NCBI RefSeq assembly: GCF_024169925.1
Contig: NZ_JALJXF010000001.1
Span: 1,866,001-1,930,000, forward strand
DNA: 64,000 nt
Source: Methylorubrum extorquens
GTDB taxonomy: Bacteria; Pseudomonadota; Alphaproteobacteria; Rhizobiales; Beijerinckiaceae
Direction of reading: 5' to 3'
The position numbers and the translations under genes were made by a program. Numbering within the stretch: the first letter of the stretch is position 1; each line of letters begins with the position of its first letter. The notes under the pieces are model-generated. The model searched no databases. It saw nothing but the letters and a program-made list of their open reading frames with translations, and had not been told where the DNA came from. This document shows positions 35,845 through 45,883 of the stretch, piece after piece.

Positions 35845-38595
35845 ATGCCCGCACCCAAGAATCCGCGCGTGAGCCCGGCCCAAGCACTCGCCAAGGCGAC
35901 GGCCAAAGCACAGGCCAAGGCGACCTCGAAGACGACGGCGAAGGCCGACCGGCCCGAGCTGATGCCGCTCGACGAGCATCTCGCCGCGCTGCTCAATCCG
36001 GCGCTCAACCGCAACCGTCTGAAGGCGGCCGAGCCCGTGCCGGAGCCGCCCCGGAAGGGACGCGGACAGAAGGGTGAGGCGAAGGCCTACAAGAAGATCG
36101 CGAAGGACGGTTTCGCCGAGGCGCCGCAGGCGGGCTTCGCCATCGGCGACGCAGCCGATGTCGACCCGCGGCTGGCCCAGGCGCTCGGCCTCGTCCCGCC
36201 CGATGACGGCCCGGCACCGGAAACCGCGCCCGAAGCGGAGGCGCCCTCGCTCGCCACCGATGGCGTCTCGGCCACCGTCGAGGCGCTGGAGCGGCTGCTC
36301 GTCGAGGGCAACCCGCTGTTCAAGAACGGCGAGGCCTGGGTGCCGCACCGCCCGGAGCGGCCGGCGAAATCGGAGGGCGGCGTGACGTTCACGCTGAAAT
36401 CCGAGTTCACCCCCGCTGGCGACCAGCCGACCGCCATCGCCGCCCTGGTCGAGGGTGTCAGGACCGCCGAGCGCGATCAGGTGCTGCTCGGCGTCACGGG
36501 TTCGGGCAAGACTTTCACGATGGCCAAGGTCATCGAGGAGACGCAGCGCCCGGCCCTGATCCTCGCGCCGAACAAGACGCTCGCGGCGCAACTTTACGGC
36601 GAGTTCAAGAGCTTCTTTCCCGACAACGCGGTCGAGTACTTCGTCTCGTACTACGACTATTACCAGCCCGAGGCCTACGTCCCCCGGTCCGACACCTTCA
36701 TCGAGAAGGAAAGCTCGATCAACGAGCAGATCGACCGGATGCGCCACTCCGCCACCCGCGCCCTGCTGGAGCGGGACGACGTCATCATCGTCGCCTCGGT
36801 CTCGTGCATCTACGGTATCGGCTCGGTCGAGACCTACACGGCGATGTCGTTCACCGTCACCCTCGGTGAGCGCATCGAGCAGCGCCAGCTCATCGCCGAC
36901 CTCGTGGCGCTGCAGTACAAGCGCATCCAGTCGGACTTCGCCCGCGGCACCTTCCGGGTGCGCGGCGACGTGATCGAGCTGTGGCCGGCCCACTTGGAGG
37001 ATCGCGGCTGGCGCGTCGGCCTGTTCGGCGACGAGGTGGAATCCATCGTCGAGTTCGATCCGCTGACCGGCAAGAAGCTCAACGAGCTGAAGTTCGTGAA
37101 GGTCTACGCGAACTCGCACTACGTCACGCCGCGCCCCACCCTGCAGCAGGCGATCAAGGGCATCAAGACCGAGCTGAAGAGCCGCGTCGAGGAGCTGACC
37201 CGGATGGGCCGCCTCATCGAGGCGCAGCGGCTGGAGCAGCGCTGCACCTTCGACATCGAGATGATCGAGGCCACCGGCGCCTGCAACGGCATCGAGAACT
37301 ATTCGCGCTACCTCACAGGCCGCAAGCCCGGCGAACCGCCGCCGACGCTGTTCGAGTACCTGCCCGACAACGCCCTCGTCTTCACCGACGAGAGCCACGT
37401 CACGGTTCCGCAGATCGGCGGCATGTACAAGGGCGACTTCCGCCGCAAGGCGACGCTGGCCGAGTACGGCTTCCGCCTGCCCTCCTGCCTCGACAACCGC
37501 CCTCTGCGGTTCGAGGAATGGGACGCGATGCGCCCGCAATCGGTCCACGTCTCGGCGACTCCGGCCAAGTGGGAGATGGAGCGCACGGCCGGCGTCTTCG
37601 CCGAGCAGGTGATCCGCCCCACCGGCCTCGTCGATCCGGTGATCGAGATCCGCCCGGCCCGCTCCCAGGTCGACGACCTGCTGGGCGAGGTCCGCGAAGT
37701 CGCCCAGGCCGGCTACCGCACCCTGGTGACGACGCTGACCAAGCGCATGGCCGAGGATCTCACCGAGTACCTGCACGAGAACTCGGTACGGGTGCGCTAC
37801 ATGCACTCCGACATCGACACCCTGGAGCGCATCGAGATTATTCGCGATTTGAGGTTGGGTGCCTTCGATGTTCTCATCGGCATCAACCTCCTCCGCGAGG
37901 GCCTCGACATCCCGGAATGCGCGCTGGTGGCCATCCTCGATGCCGACAAGGAAGGCTTCCTGCGCTCCGAAACCTCGCTGATCCAGACCATCGGCCGCGC
38001 GGCCCGCAACGCGGATGCCCGCTGCATCCTCTACGCCGACAACATCACCGGCTCGATGGAGCGGGCAATGGCCGAGACCGAGCGGCGGCGCCAGAAGCAG
38101 CTCGCCTACAACGAGGAGCACGGCATCACGCCGCAATCGGTCAAGCGCGGCATCAGCGACATCCTCGAGAGCGTGTACGAGCGCGACCACGTCCGCGTCG
38201 ATACGGGGCTGGCCAAGGACGCGATCACCGTCGGCCACAACCTCAAGGCGGTCATGGCCGACCTCGAGAAACGGATGCGCGCGGCGGCCGCCGATCTCGA
38301 CTTCGAGGAGGCGGCGCGGCTTCGCGACGAGCTCAAGCGCCTCCAGGCGACCGAACTCATGGTCTCCGACGATCCCATGGCCCGGCAGGGCGATATCGAG
38401 CGCGAGGCCGGCCGCTACGGGCAGAAGGGCAGCCGCATCTCGAAGCCCACCCTCGACAATATGGGCCCGGGCACCGACCGCGAGCTGCCGGCCGACGCCG
38501 TGCCCTGGCAGGAGCGGCCCAAGGCGCGCTCGACGCAAGGACTCGGCGGCCAGAAGCCCCGCTACAAGGGCGGCGGCGGGCGCAAGCGGGGCTGA
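35845..38595 (+). CDS. uvrB: Excinuclease ABC subunit UvrB with N-terminal extension
   Basis: 916 residues against about 670 in E. coli. UvrB verifies damage in nucleotide excision repair. The core begins near residue 180 ([17 protein letters not shown]) with Walker [14 protein letters not shown], beta-hairpin [38 protein letters not shown], helicase motifs [20 protein letters not shown] and QTIGRAARN, then the UvrC-contacting UVR motif [16 protein letters not shown]. The first 180 residues are Ala/Lys- then Pro/Glu-rich, mostly low complexity, with [20 protein letters not shown] as a conserved-looking patch. The C-terminal 60 residues are basic and Gly-rich. Confidence 0.97.
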   Translation: MPAPKNPRVSPAQALAKATAKAQAKATSKTTAKADRPELMPLDEHLAALLNPALNRNRLKAAEPVPEPPRKGRGQKGEAKAYKKIAKDGFAEAPQAGFAIGDAADVDPRLAQALGLVPPDDGPAPETAPEAEAPSLATDGVSATVEALERLLVEGNPLFKNGEAWVPHRPERPAKSEGGVTFTLKSEFTPAGDQPTAIAALVEGVRTAERDQVLLGVTGSGKTFTMAKVIEETQRPALILAPNKTLAAQLYGEFKSFFPDNAVEYFVSYYDYYQPEAYVPRSDTFIEKESSINEQIDRMRHSATRALLERDDVIIVASVSCIYGIGSVETYTAMSFTVTLGERIEQRQLIADLVALQYKRIQSDFARGTFRVRGDVIELWPAHLEDRGWRVGLFGDEVESIVEFDPLTGKKLNELKFVKVYANSHYVTPRPTLQQAIKGIKTELKSRVEELTRMGRLIEAQRLEQRCTFDIEMIEATGACNGIENYSRYLTGRKPGEPPPTLFEYLPDNALVFTDESHVTVPQIGGMYKGDFRRKATLAEYGFRLPSCLDNRPLRFEEWDAMRPQSVHVSATPAKWEMERTAGVFAEQVIRPTGLVDPVIEIRPARSQVDDLLGEVREVAQAGYRTLVTTLTKRMAEDLTEYLHENSVRVRYMHSDIDTLERIEIIRDLRLGAFDVLIGINLLREGLDIPECALVAILDADKEGFLRSETSLIQTIGRAARNADARCILYADNITGSMERAMAETERRRQKQLAYNEEHGITPQSVKRGISDILESVYERDHVRVDTGLAKDAITVGHNLKAVMADLEKRMRAAAADLDFEEAARLRDELKRLQATELMVSDDPMARQGDIEREAGRYGQKGSRISKPTLDNMGPGTDRELPADAVPWQERPKARSTQGLGGQKPRYKGGGGRKRG

Positions 38596-38652
38596 GGCGC
38601 CCGAACGCGGAACCTCGGCCGTCGCCTGCGATTGGCTCTTCAGATCCTGCAA

Positions 38653-38687
38653 CCGCCGGGCGGCTCGGCTGCGAGGCCGCCCGGCGG
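38653..38687. terminator. Strong hairpin after uvrB
   Basis: CCGCCGGGCGGC and GCCGCCCGGCGG form a perfect 12-base stem with an 11-base loop, 57 bases after the uvrB stop and 39 before the next ATG. There is no T run, so the terminator role is probable but not certain. Confidence 0.55.
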
Positions 38688-38726
38688 CGCCAAGCGTAAT
38701 GGCGCAAAGCGTGATGGAGCCGACCG

Positions 38727-39038
38727 ATGCGATCCCCCTCTCCCCTCATTCGCGCCGCTCTGGGTGCCCTCCTCGGCAGCCTGAGCCTGTCGGTGCCGGT
38801 GCAGGCCCAGAGCGCGGCCAACCCCAACGATCAGCCCACCGCCGGCACCCTGCCCTCCGGCACCGATACGGTGCGCGGCAACGATCGCTCCGCCGAGCGG
38901 CCGACCGGGGAGGTCTCACCCCCGAGCGCAATCCGCTCCTCGACCGCGGTGGTGCCGGAGGGCAAGAGCGGAAAGACCGTGCGCACCAATCCCTCCGATC
39001 ACCTCTCGAAGCCGTTCCGCTCGAACCACGAGAACTGA
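38727..39038 (+). CDS. Small exported protein of unknown function
   Basis: 103 residues. A signal peptide (LIRAALGALLGSLSLSVPVQ, cut near VQAQS) is followed by a polar, Ser/Thr/Pro-rich chain (DQPTAGTLPSGTDTVRGNDR, PSDHLSKPFRSNHEN) with no cysteine and no recognisable domain. It is probably a disordered periplasmic protein. GGAG precedes the ATG at good spacing. Family unknown. Confidence 0.65.
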   Translation: MRSPSPLIRAALGALLGSLSLSVPVQAQSAANPNDQPTAGTLPSGTDTVRGNDRSAERPTGEVSPPSAIRSSTAVVPEGKSGKTVRTNPSDHLSKPFRSNHEN

Positions 39039-39127
39039 TCCGCAACCCCACCCCTGCGTTCGCCGTTGGACCGGCACGGCCGCCGCAACGGGCGTGAATG
39101 GTGGCGTGAACCGGCGGGAGGAAACGC

Positions 39128-39805
39128 ATGGGGCTGCTCGATCAGGTCATCGGCGGAGTCGTCGGACAGGTTTTGGGGGGCGGGCGCGGCGGGGCGCTGG
39201 CCTCGCCGGTGGTGAAGGCGCTCCTCATGCTGCTGCTCGCCAAGGGCGGGGGTGGGCTCGGCGATATCCTCGGCCGCGGTTCACCGGGATCCGACGGCCG
39301 ATCCCTCCCCGGACCCGGCTCCGACGACGGCGATCTCGGCGGGTTCAACCAGGGCCGCCGCAGCGGGCCACCGGCTCAGGGGAGCGAGGCCGGCAACGAC
39401 CTCGGCGGCGATTTCGGCGACCTCGCCGGCATGCTCGACGGCCCCGGCGACGGCCATTCCGGGCACCGTTCGCCCGGCGGTGGCCCCTATGCCGGGCTCG
39501 ACCGTGAGCCGGATGACGGCAGCGGCGCGGCCTCCCATGGGCTCGACGGCCTGATCCAGGGCTTCGAGCGCAGCGGCCTCGGCGACGTGATCGGCTCGTG
39601 GATCGGCCACGGCCCCAACCGCGAGATCGCGCCGAACCGCCTCGCCGAGGCGCTGGGCCCGAACACCCTCGACAGCTTGAGTCGCGAGACCGGCCTGCCG
39701 CGCGAGGATCTGCTCGGGCAGCTCGCCCAGGCCCTGCCCGGTGTGATCGACGCGCTGACGCCCCAGGGCCGGGCGCCGAGCCATGAGGAACGCGGCGGCT
39801 GGTGA
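39128..39805 (+). CDS. YidB/DUF937-like protein
   Basis: 225 residues. The N-terminus MGLLDQVIGGVVGQVL and the C-terminal half (GLDGLIQGFERSGLGDVIGS, WIGHGPNREIAPNRLAEALG, LSRETGLPREDLLGQLAQAL, LPGVIDALTPQGR) match YidB. The two are joined by a Gly/Asp/Pro-rich low-complexity linker of about 90 residues (45-130), longer than in most relatives. The role of YidB is not settled. The ATG follows GGGAGGAAACGC. Confidence 0.85.
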   Translation: MGLLDQVIGGVVGQVLGGGRGGALASPVVKALLMLLLAKGGGGLGDILGRGSPGSDGRSLPGPGSDDGDLGGFNQGRRSGPPAQGSEAGNDLGGDFGDLAGMLDGPGDGHSGHRSPGGGPYAGLDREPDDGSGAASHGLDGLIQGFERSGLGDVIGSWIGHGPNREIAPNRLAEALGPNTLDSLSRETGLPREDLLGQLAQALPGVIDALTPQGRAPSHEERGGW

Positions 39806-39826
39806 GCCTGGATTGAGGATTCCGCC

Positions 39827-40555
39827 ATGGCCTACGAGCTGCATTACTGGCCGATGATCCCCGGCCGCGGCGAGTTCGTGCGGCTCGCCCTCGAAGCGGC
39901 CGGGGCGGATTACGTGGATGTCGCCCGCCAGCCCGAGGCGGAGGGCGGCGGCATCGCGGCGATGATGGACCGTCTGGAGGACGAGCCGGTCCGCCCGCCC
40001 TTCGCCCCGCCCTTCCTCAAGGACGGCGACCGCGTGATCGGACAGACTGCGGCGATCCTGCTCTATCTCGGGCCGCGCCTCGGCCTCGTCGGGGCGGACG
40101 AGGCCGACCGGATCTGGACGCACCAGATCCAGCTCACGATCGCCGACATGGTGGCGGAGGCGCACGACACCCATCACCCGGTCGGCGTCGGCCTGTATTA
40201 CGAGGATCAGCGACCCGAGGCGCGCCGCCGCGCAGAGGATTTTTGCGAGAACCGCATCCCGAAGTTCCTGAACTGGTTCGAGCGCGTGCTCGCCGGCAAC
40301 CCGGTGGGGCCGGAGCATCTGGTCGGCGGCGCAATGAGCTATGCCGACACGTCGCTGTTCCAGCTCGTGGCGGGCCTGCGCTACGCCTTTCCCAGGGCTG
40401 CGGCCCGGGCGCTGGCGCAGACGCCGGGCATCGTCGCCCACGCGGAGCGAATCGGGCAGCTGCCGCGGATCGCGGCCTATCGTGCAAGCGAGCGGTGCCT
40501 TCCCTTCAACGAAGCCGGCATCTTCCGGCGCTATCCGGAACTCGATGTCGGCTGA
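39827..40555 (+). CDS. Glutathione S-transferase family protein
   Basis: 242 residues. The N-terminal thioredoxin-like domain (YELHYWPMIPGRGEFVRLAL, PPFLKDGDRVIGQTAAILLY) contains the GSH-binding Gln-Thr pair, and the helical C-terminal domain carries RIPKFLNWFERVL and MSYADTSLFQLVAGLRYAFP. The pattern resembles sigma/mu-like GSTs that use an early Tyr. It starts 21 bases after the YidB-like gene. The substrate is unknown. Confidence 0.88.
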   Translation: MAYELHYWPMIPGRGEFVRLALEAAGADYVDVARQPEAEGGGIAAMMDRLEDEPVRPPFAPPFLKDGDRVIGQTAAILLYLGPRLGLVGADEADRIWTHQIQLTIADMVAEAHDTHHPVGVGLYYEDQRPEARRRAEDFCENRIPKFLNWFERVLAGNPVGPEHLVGGAMSYADTSLFQLVAGLRYAFPRAAARALAQTPGIVAHAERIGQLPRIAAYRASERCLPFNEAGIFRRYPELDVG

Positions 40556-40657
40556 CGAACCGCCGCGCGCGGGTTAACCTTTGACATTGTCGTGAAGACT
40601 GTTTCTCAGCCAAACGGTCGCGCTTGTGACGCCTGACGGCGTGCTACACCTACCCGC

Positions 40658-43015
40658 GTGAGCATGCCCGAGACTCCCCCCATCACCGAGGAACCGAGCG
40701 CCGAATCGGCGCGCTTTCGGATCGTGGAGCCGTTGCGGGCGGCGCAGGACCAACTCGCCCGGGTGCAGGATGCCGCCGGGATCGGTGTCTTCACCCTCGA
40801 CCTGCGCGCGGGCGTGCTGCATCCGAGCCCCGCCTTCTGCCGCCTGCACGGCCTGGAAGTGTGTGAGCGATACGCGCTGGCCGCGTTCGCCGAGCGTTTC
40901 CCGGAGGAGGATCCGGCAATCCTCTCGGGTGCCTCGTCCGAGGAGGCGGTCTACCGCGTCCGCGATCCCCGAACCGGGGCCCCGCGCTGGATCGCCCGCA
41001 CCCTCGAGATCGAGCGCGATGCGGACGGCGCGGCCCTGCGGCTCGCGGGCGTGGTGCGGGACGTGACCGAGCAGCGGGCCCAGGGCACGGCGCTGGCCGA
41101 GAGTGAGCAGCACTACCGCACGCTGTTCGAGCAGATGGATGAAGGCTACGCCGTCATCGAGTTCATCGACGGCCCGCACGGCCCCTTGAGCGACTACGTC
41201 CACGTCACCGCCAACCGTGCCTACGCCCAGCATTCCGGCATCGAGAACGTGGAGGGAAGACGCCTGCGCGAGATCGTCGGCGACGAGGCCGACGGTTGGC
41301 TCGCGCTCTACGGCGACGTCCTGCGCACCGGCCGGCCGATTCGCTTCCAGCGCGAGTTGGTCGCCACCGGGCGCTACCTCGAACTTGCCGCCTTCCGCAT
41401 CGAGCCGCCGTCGCGCCGGCAGGTCGCGGTGCTGTTCCAGGACATCACGGCCCGGCGGCGCGTGGAGCACCTGCTCCATTCCAAGGCTGCCGACCTGGAA
41501 GCGGAAGTGGTGGCGCAAAGGCGCGACCGCGACCGCGTCTGGACGCTCTCACCGGTCCTCAAGGTCGTGGCCACCCCCGACGGGCGGATCGGCGCGGTGA
41601 ACCCCTCGTGGAGCCGGACGCTGGGCTGGTCGCGGGCCGAGACGGTGGGCCGCCACGTGCCCGACTTCTTCGCGCCCGAGGAGCGGGCGGCGGCCGAGGC
41701 AGCGCTGGAACGGCTCGCGGCCGGCGCCTCGACCGACCTTGAGCTGACCTGCCTGACCAAGGACGGCGGCACCTGCCGGGTGCTCTGGACCATCGTGCCC
41801 GCCGACGGCCTGCTCTACGGCTTCGGCCGCGACATCACTGAGCAGCGGCACGCCGAGGACGCCCTGCGCCAGTCGCAGAAGCTGGAGGCGGTGGGCCAGC
41901 TCACCGGGGGTGTGGCCCACGACTTCAACAACCTGCTCACCATCATCCGCTCCTCGGTCGAGTTCCTGCGCCGGCCCGACCTCGCGCCCGAGCGCAAGCG
42001 CCGCTACCTCGACGCGGTCTCCGACACCGTGGACCGGGCGGCGAAGCTGACGGGCCAGCTCCTCGCCTTCGCCCGGCGCCAAGCGCTCAAGCCCGAGACC
42101 TTCGATGTCGGCGAACGGTTGCGCAGCATCTGCGAGATGCTCGATTCGGTGACCGGCGCGCGCATCCGCGTGGTCACCGACCTGCCCGGCGCCCCCTGTT
42201 ACGTCCGCGCCGATGCGAGCCAGTTCGAGACGGCTTTGGTCAACATGGCGGTCAACGCCCGCGACGCCATGGACGGCGAGGGACGCCTGACCCTGCGCCT
42301 CGACGGCGCCGTACCGATGCCGCCGATCCGCGGCCATGCCGGCTCGGCGGGTCCCTTCGTCGCGGTCTCGGTCGTCGACACCGGCACCGGGATCGCCGTC
42401 GCCGACCTCTCCCGCATCTTCGAGCCGTTCTTCACCACCAAGGAGGTCGGCCGCGGCACGGGCCTCGGCCTCTCCCAGGTGATCGGCTTTGCCAAGCAAT
42501 CGGGCGGGGATGTGGACGTGTGGAGCCGCGCGGGCGAGGGCACCACCTTCACCCTCTACCTGCCCGAGGTCGTTGCTCCCCTCGAGGCCCCCGCCGCTGC
42601 CCGGCCGAGGCCGGATGCGGATGCCGAGGCGCATCTGCGGATCCTCGTGGTCGAGGACAACCTCGAAGTCGGCCGCTTCTGCACCCAGATCCTGGAGGAA
42701 CTCGGCCACCAGCCGGTCTGGGCCGAGAATGCCGAGGCGGCCCTGGTCGAGCTGGAACGCACCGAGACGCCGTTCGAGGCGGTGTTTTCCGACGTCGTGA
42801 TGCCCGGCATGGGCGGCATCGCGCTGGCCCGCATCCTGCGCGAGCGTTTTCCGGACCTGCCGGTGGTCCTTACCTCGGGCTACAGCCACGTCCTGGCGCA
42901 GGACGACGCACATGGGTTCGAATTGCTGCGCAAGCCCTATTCGGCGGAGGAGCTGGGGCGGGTGCTCAAGGAGATGGCGGGGCGGCGGGTGAAGCGGGAA
43001 ACGGTGTCGGGATAA
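40658..43015 (+). CDS. Three-PAS hybrid sensor histidine kinase with receiver
   Basis: About 785 residues (GTG 40658; an ATG at 40664 is also possible). Three PAS domains (about 30-145, 150-275, 290-400), each ending in a DxTxxR-like PAC signature (VVRDVTEQR, LFQDITARRR, GRDITEQR). Then a HisKA domain (KLEAVGQLTGGVAHDFNNLL), HATPase (NMAVNARDAM, DTGTGIA, GTGLGLSQVIGFAKQSGG) and a C-terminal receiver (ILVVEDN, phospho-Asp in VFSDVVMPGMGG, SGY, LLRKPYS). No membrane segment, so a cytoplasmic sensor. PAS ligands are unknown. A TTGACA at 40581 may be part of its promoter. Confidence 0.93.
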   Translation: MSMPETPPITEEPSAESARFRIVEPLRAAQDQLARVQDAAGIGVFTLDLRAGVLHPSPAFCRLHGLEVCERYALAAFAERFPEEDPAILSGASSEEAVYRVRDPRTGAPRWIARTLEIERDADGAALRLAGVVRDVTEQRAQGTALAESEQHYRTLFEQMDEGYAVIEFIDGPHGPLSDYVHVTANRAYAQHSGIENVEGRRLREIVGDEADGWLALYGDVLRTGRPIRFQRELVATGRYLELAAFRIEPPSRRQVAVLFQDITARRRVEHLLHSKAADLEAEVVAQRRDRDRVWTLSPVLKVVATPDGRIGAVNPSWSRTLGWSRAETVGRHVPDFFAPEERAAAEAALERLAAGASTDLELTCLTKDGGTCRVLWTIVPADGLLYGFGRDITEQRHAEDALRQSQKLEAVGQLTGGVAHDFNNLLTIIRSSVEFLRRPDLAPERKRRYLDAVSDTVDRAAKLTGQLLAFARRQALKPETFDVGERLRSICEMLDSVTGARIRVVTDLPGAPCYVRADASQFETALVNMAVNARDAMDGEGRLTLRLDGAVPMPPIRGHAGSAGPFVAVSVVDTGTGIAVADLSRIFEPFFTTKEVGRGTGLGLSQVIGFAKQSGGDVDVWSRAGEGTTFTLYLPEVVAPLEAPAAARPRPDADAEAHLRILVVEDNLEVGRFCTQILEELGHQPVWAENAEAALVELERTETPFEAVFSDVVMPGMGGIALARILRERFPDLPVVLTSGYSHVLAQDDAHGFELLRKPYSAEELGRVLKEMAGRRVKRETVSG

Positions 43016-43077
43016 GACGCCGTTCGTGATGGGGCGTCTGCCAAGCCGCTGCGAGCGGGTGGGCCGACGAAACGCAA

Positions 43078-43103
43078 GAAGGCCCGCCTTTCGGCCGGCC
43101 TTC
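43078..43103. terminator. Bidirectional terminator after the hybrid kinase
   Basis: GAAGGCCCGCC pairs with GGCCGGCCTTC with one mismatch around a TTTC loop and is followed by a pyrimidine-rich run (CTTCTCTC). It lies between the ends of the converging kinase and lipoprotein genes. Confidence 0.7.
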
Positions 43104-43156
43104 CTTCTCTCATGCCGCCCGGCCACCGACCGGGCGACGTCGGAACCTCCCGAAAA

Positions 43157-43372
43157 CTACGGCTGACCGGCCGGCTTGTTGGCGGCGGGCGGGTTGGTCG
43201 GCGCCGTGGTCTGGCCGGCGGCTGGCGGGGTGGCGGGCGGCGTCGCCGGGGCGGTGGTCGTGGTGTTGGCCGGAGGCGTGGTCGTGCCCGTGGTGTCCTT
43301 CTTCTCGTCCTTGCAGGCCGCGAGGCCGAGAGCGAGCAGGCCGAGAACCGGGATCAGCTTGATGGCGCGCAT
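43157..43372 (-). CDS. Small Thr/Pro/Ala-rich lipoprotein
   Basis: 71 residues behind GGAGGAACAC. A lipoprotein signal ends in the lipobox GLAAC (IKLIPVLGLLALGLAACKDE), so Cys20 or so would be lipidated. Asp, Lys and Glu follow. The rest is a disordered Thr/Pro/Ala stretch ending KPAGQP. No domain is recognisable. Such proteins act as envelope spacers or have no known role. Confidence 0.75.
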   Translation of the reverse strand: MRAIKLIPVLGLLALGLAACKDEKKDTTGTTTPPANTTTTAPATPPATPPAAGQTTAPTNPPAANKPAGQP

Positions 43373-43593
43373 GTGTTCCTCCGTGTCGTTGAGCTCTTGG
43401 AAGCGCTGCCGCGGACGGCCGGCGCAGCGGAAGAGCGGAAACGGGCTTTGCCGTGCTGTGGCAAAGCTGAGAACGCAGTGCGGCCCCAAACCGTTCAACA
43501 TTCGCGTGAGCAGTGACCTGAAGAACGGGGGATGAGCGCCGAATTTCAGCGAAAGATAAGCGGGATGAAATCGGTGCCCCCGCCGTTCGGACC

Positions 43594-44511
43594 TTACCGG
43601 ATCGGCAAGACTTGGCTGGCTGGCAGCGTTTGGCAGGTTTCGCAGAAAAAGGTCGAGCGCCCGCCCTGCACGATCCGGCCGACGCGGCCCGTGCAGCCCT
43701 TGGTCGGGCAGGCATGGCCCACCCGGTCGTAGACGCGGAAGCCGTGCTGGAAGGCGCCGCGCTCCCCGTCCGGACGGGCGTAGTCGCGCAAGGTGGAGCC
43801 GCCGGCCGCCACCGCCTCGGTCAGCACCGCCTTGATCTCCTTGACGAGCTTCCTCGCCTTGGGTGTCGGCGAACCGTCGGGCTTGGCCAGCGCACCCGCC
43901 GGCAGGGCCGGGTGGAGGCCCGAGCGGTGCAGCGCCTCGCAGACATAGATGTTGCCCAGGCCCGCGATCAGGCGCTGGTCGAGGAGTGCGGCCTTCAGCG
44001 GCGTGATCTTTTTGGCGAACAGGCGCGCGAGCCGGGGTGCGTCGAGGGCGTCGGAGAGCGGCTCGACGCCCATGCTGGCGAAGTGTCGGCAGGTCTCTAG
44101 GTCGCGGGTCGCCACGAGATCCATGAAGCCGAAGCGGCGGGCGTCGTTGTAGGTGACGGTGGCGCCGTTGGCGAACGCCATCACCACGTGGTCGTGCTTG
44201 GGCGTGCCGAGCGCCCCTTCGAGGTAGAAGTCGCCGGGCGAGAGGTTCGAGCCGTCGGGCAGGCGCACGTCGAAGCGCCCGCTCATGCCGAGATGCAGGA
44301 TCAGGCTCTCGCCGGAATCGAGATGTGCCGTGAGGTACTTGGCCCGGCGCGCGAGGTCGAGCACCGTGGTGCCCTCCAGCCGCTCGGCGAAGCGCTCGGG
44401 GAAGGGGAAGCGCAGGTTCGGCCGGCGCAGGGTGACGCGGGCGACGCGCGCCCCGACCATCGCGGGGGCGAGCCCCCGGCGCACGGTCTCGACTTCGGGC
44501 AGTTCGGGCAT
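43594..44511 (-). CDS. mutM: Formamidopyrimidine-DNA glycosylase
   Basis: 305 residues. It removes oxidised purines such as 8-oxoguanine and cuts the strand. The N-terminal catalytic [14 protein letters not shown] (Pro after Met, Glu3), the beta-clamp Lys in [31 protein letters not shown], helix-two-turn-helix [20 protein letters not shown] and a C-terminal zinc finger (CPTKGC ... FFCETCQ) are all intact. Slightly long because of an insert near residue 225. Confidence 0.96.
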   Translation of the reverse strand: MPELPEVETVRRGLAPAMVGARVARVTLRRPNLRFPFPERFAERLEGTTVLDLARRAKYLTAHLDSGESLILHLGMSGRFDVRLPDGSNLSPGDFYLEGALGTPKHDHVVMAFANGATVTYNDARRFGFMDLVATRDLETCRHFASMGVEPLSDALDAPRLARLFAKKITPLKAALLDQRLIAGLGNIYVCEALHRSGLHPALPAGALAKPDGSPTPKARKLVKEIKAVLTEAVAAGGSTLRDYARPDGERGAFQHGFRVYDRVGHACPTKGCTGRVGRIVQGGRSTFFCETCQTLPASQVLPIR

Positions 44512-44752
44512 GGTCGTCGGAGAGAAGCGGCGGCGGGAAAGGAAGCTGTAGCGCCCTCCCCGCCCCCGGCGCGAGCCCTGCCGGCCGGTGCCGGGCGGCC
44601 ACGGTGTCGCGCTGGCCCGCCGAGCCTCCCCGGGAACCGTTGCCGGGGCTCACGGCTTGCTCCCGGCCAAGGTCCTTTCGGTGCGCCTCTCGGGCCGGAC
44701 CGGCCGCCCCTCCGGCGAGAGCGCGTCAGCCGGTCGTCGGAGTCAGCACGGC

Positions 44753-45877
44753 ATGAGCGCCCACCCCTACCGGTTCGGGATCGAGGAAGAGTATTTCCTC
44801 GCCGATGCCGAGACCCGCGGCACGCCGCGCCGATCGGTCAAGCCGTTCCATCAGGCGGCCGGGGAGCGGCTGCCGGAGATCGGGCGGGAACTGCTGCAAT
44901 GCCAGGTCGAGGTCTGCACGCCGCCCTCCACGTCGTTCCCGGCGGCCCACGCCGCGCTGTTGGAGCAGCGGCAGGCCTTGGCGGATCTGGGCCGCGAGCA
45001 TGGGCTCCTCGTATTCGCCGCCGGCACTCACCCCATCGCCGACTGGGCTCGGCAATTGCCGACCAAGGGCGACCGCTACCGCGGCATCCTGCGCGATGTG
45101 GGCTTGGCCGGGCGGCGCAGCCTGATCTGCGGCATGCACGTCCATGTCGAGGTCGCCGACCCCGACCGGCGCGTCGCGCTGATGGACCGGCTGCTGCCGT
45201 TCCAGCCGCTGCTGTTCGCGCTGTCGGCCTCCTCGCCGTTCTGGCAGGGCAAGCCGACGGGATTGTCCGCCTACCGCCTCAGCGCCTTCGGCGAGTTGCC
45301 GCGCACCGGCCTGCCCGACCTGATGGGCGATGCGGCGGCGTATGAGCGCTACGTGCGCATCATGACACAGGCCGGCTCGATCCAGGACGCGAGCTTCCTG
45401 TGGTGGTCCTTACGCCCCTCGATCAAGTTCCCGACGCTCGAACTGCGCATCGCCGATTCCTGCACCCGGCTTTCCGACGCCATCGTCGTGGCGGCCCTGT
45501 TCCGCTGCCTCGTGCGGCTGGTCGAGCGCCGGCCCGACATCAATGCCGGGCTCACCGGCGTCTCGCGGGCGATCGCGGCGGAGAACCTGTGGCGGGCCCA
45601 GCGCAGTGGGATCGAGGCCGAGCTGATCGACGAGGCCTCCGAGCAGGCGTTCCCTTTCGAGGCTGCCCTCGACACGCTGCTCTCGCTGATCGCGGAGGAT
45701 GCCGAGGCGCTGGGCTGCACCGAAGAGGTGGCCGACGCCCGCCGCATCCTGCGCGAGGGCACCAGCGCCGACCGGCAGATCGCCGCGTTCGAGGGCACCC
45801 GCGGCGGCGACACCAGCAACCGCCAAGCCCTCGACGCGGTGGTGGATTGGCTCGCCGAGACGACGCGGGCGGGGTGA
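44753..45877 (+). CDS. YbdK-type carboxylate-amine ligase (GCS2 family)
   Basis: 374 residues. YRFGIEEEYFLADAETRG, ELLQCQVEVCTPPST, LICGMHVHVEV, LSASSPFWQGKPTGLSAYRL and FPTLELRIADSCTRLSDA match the glutamate-cysteine ligase 2 family. E. coli YbdK has only weak gamma-glutamylcysteine activity, and the true product here is unknown. The ATG at 44753 is used because MSAHPYRFGIEEEY is the family start; upstream sequence is unlike it. Confidence 0.9.
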   Translation: MSAHPYRFGIEEEYFLADAETRGTPRRSVKPFHQAAGERLPEIGRELLQCQVEVCTPPSTSFPAAHAALLEQRQALADLGREHGLLVFAAGTHPIADWARQLPTKGDRYRGILRDVGLAGRRSLICGMHVHVEVADPDRRVALMDRLLPFQPLLFALSASSPFWQGKPTGLSAYRLSAFGELPRTGLPDLMGDAAAYERYVRIMTQAGSIQDASFLWWSLRPSIKFPTLELRIADSCTRLSDAIVVAALFRCLVRLVERRPDINAGLTGVSRAIAAENLWRAQRSGIEAELIDEASEQAFPFEAALDTLLSLIAEDAEALGCTEEVADARRILREGTSADRQIAAFEGTRGGDTSNRQALDAVVDWLAETTRAG

Positions 45878-45883
45878 GGACGA

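Noticed and set aside
40561..40657. TTGACA promoter with GGTTAACC palindrome before the hybrid kinase
   Set aside because: The -35-like box is good, but no acceptable -10 lies 16-18 bases away and the palindrome is only eight bases, so it is not listed as a feature.
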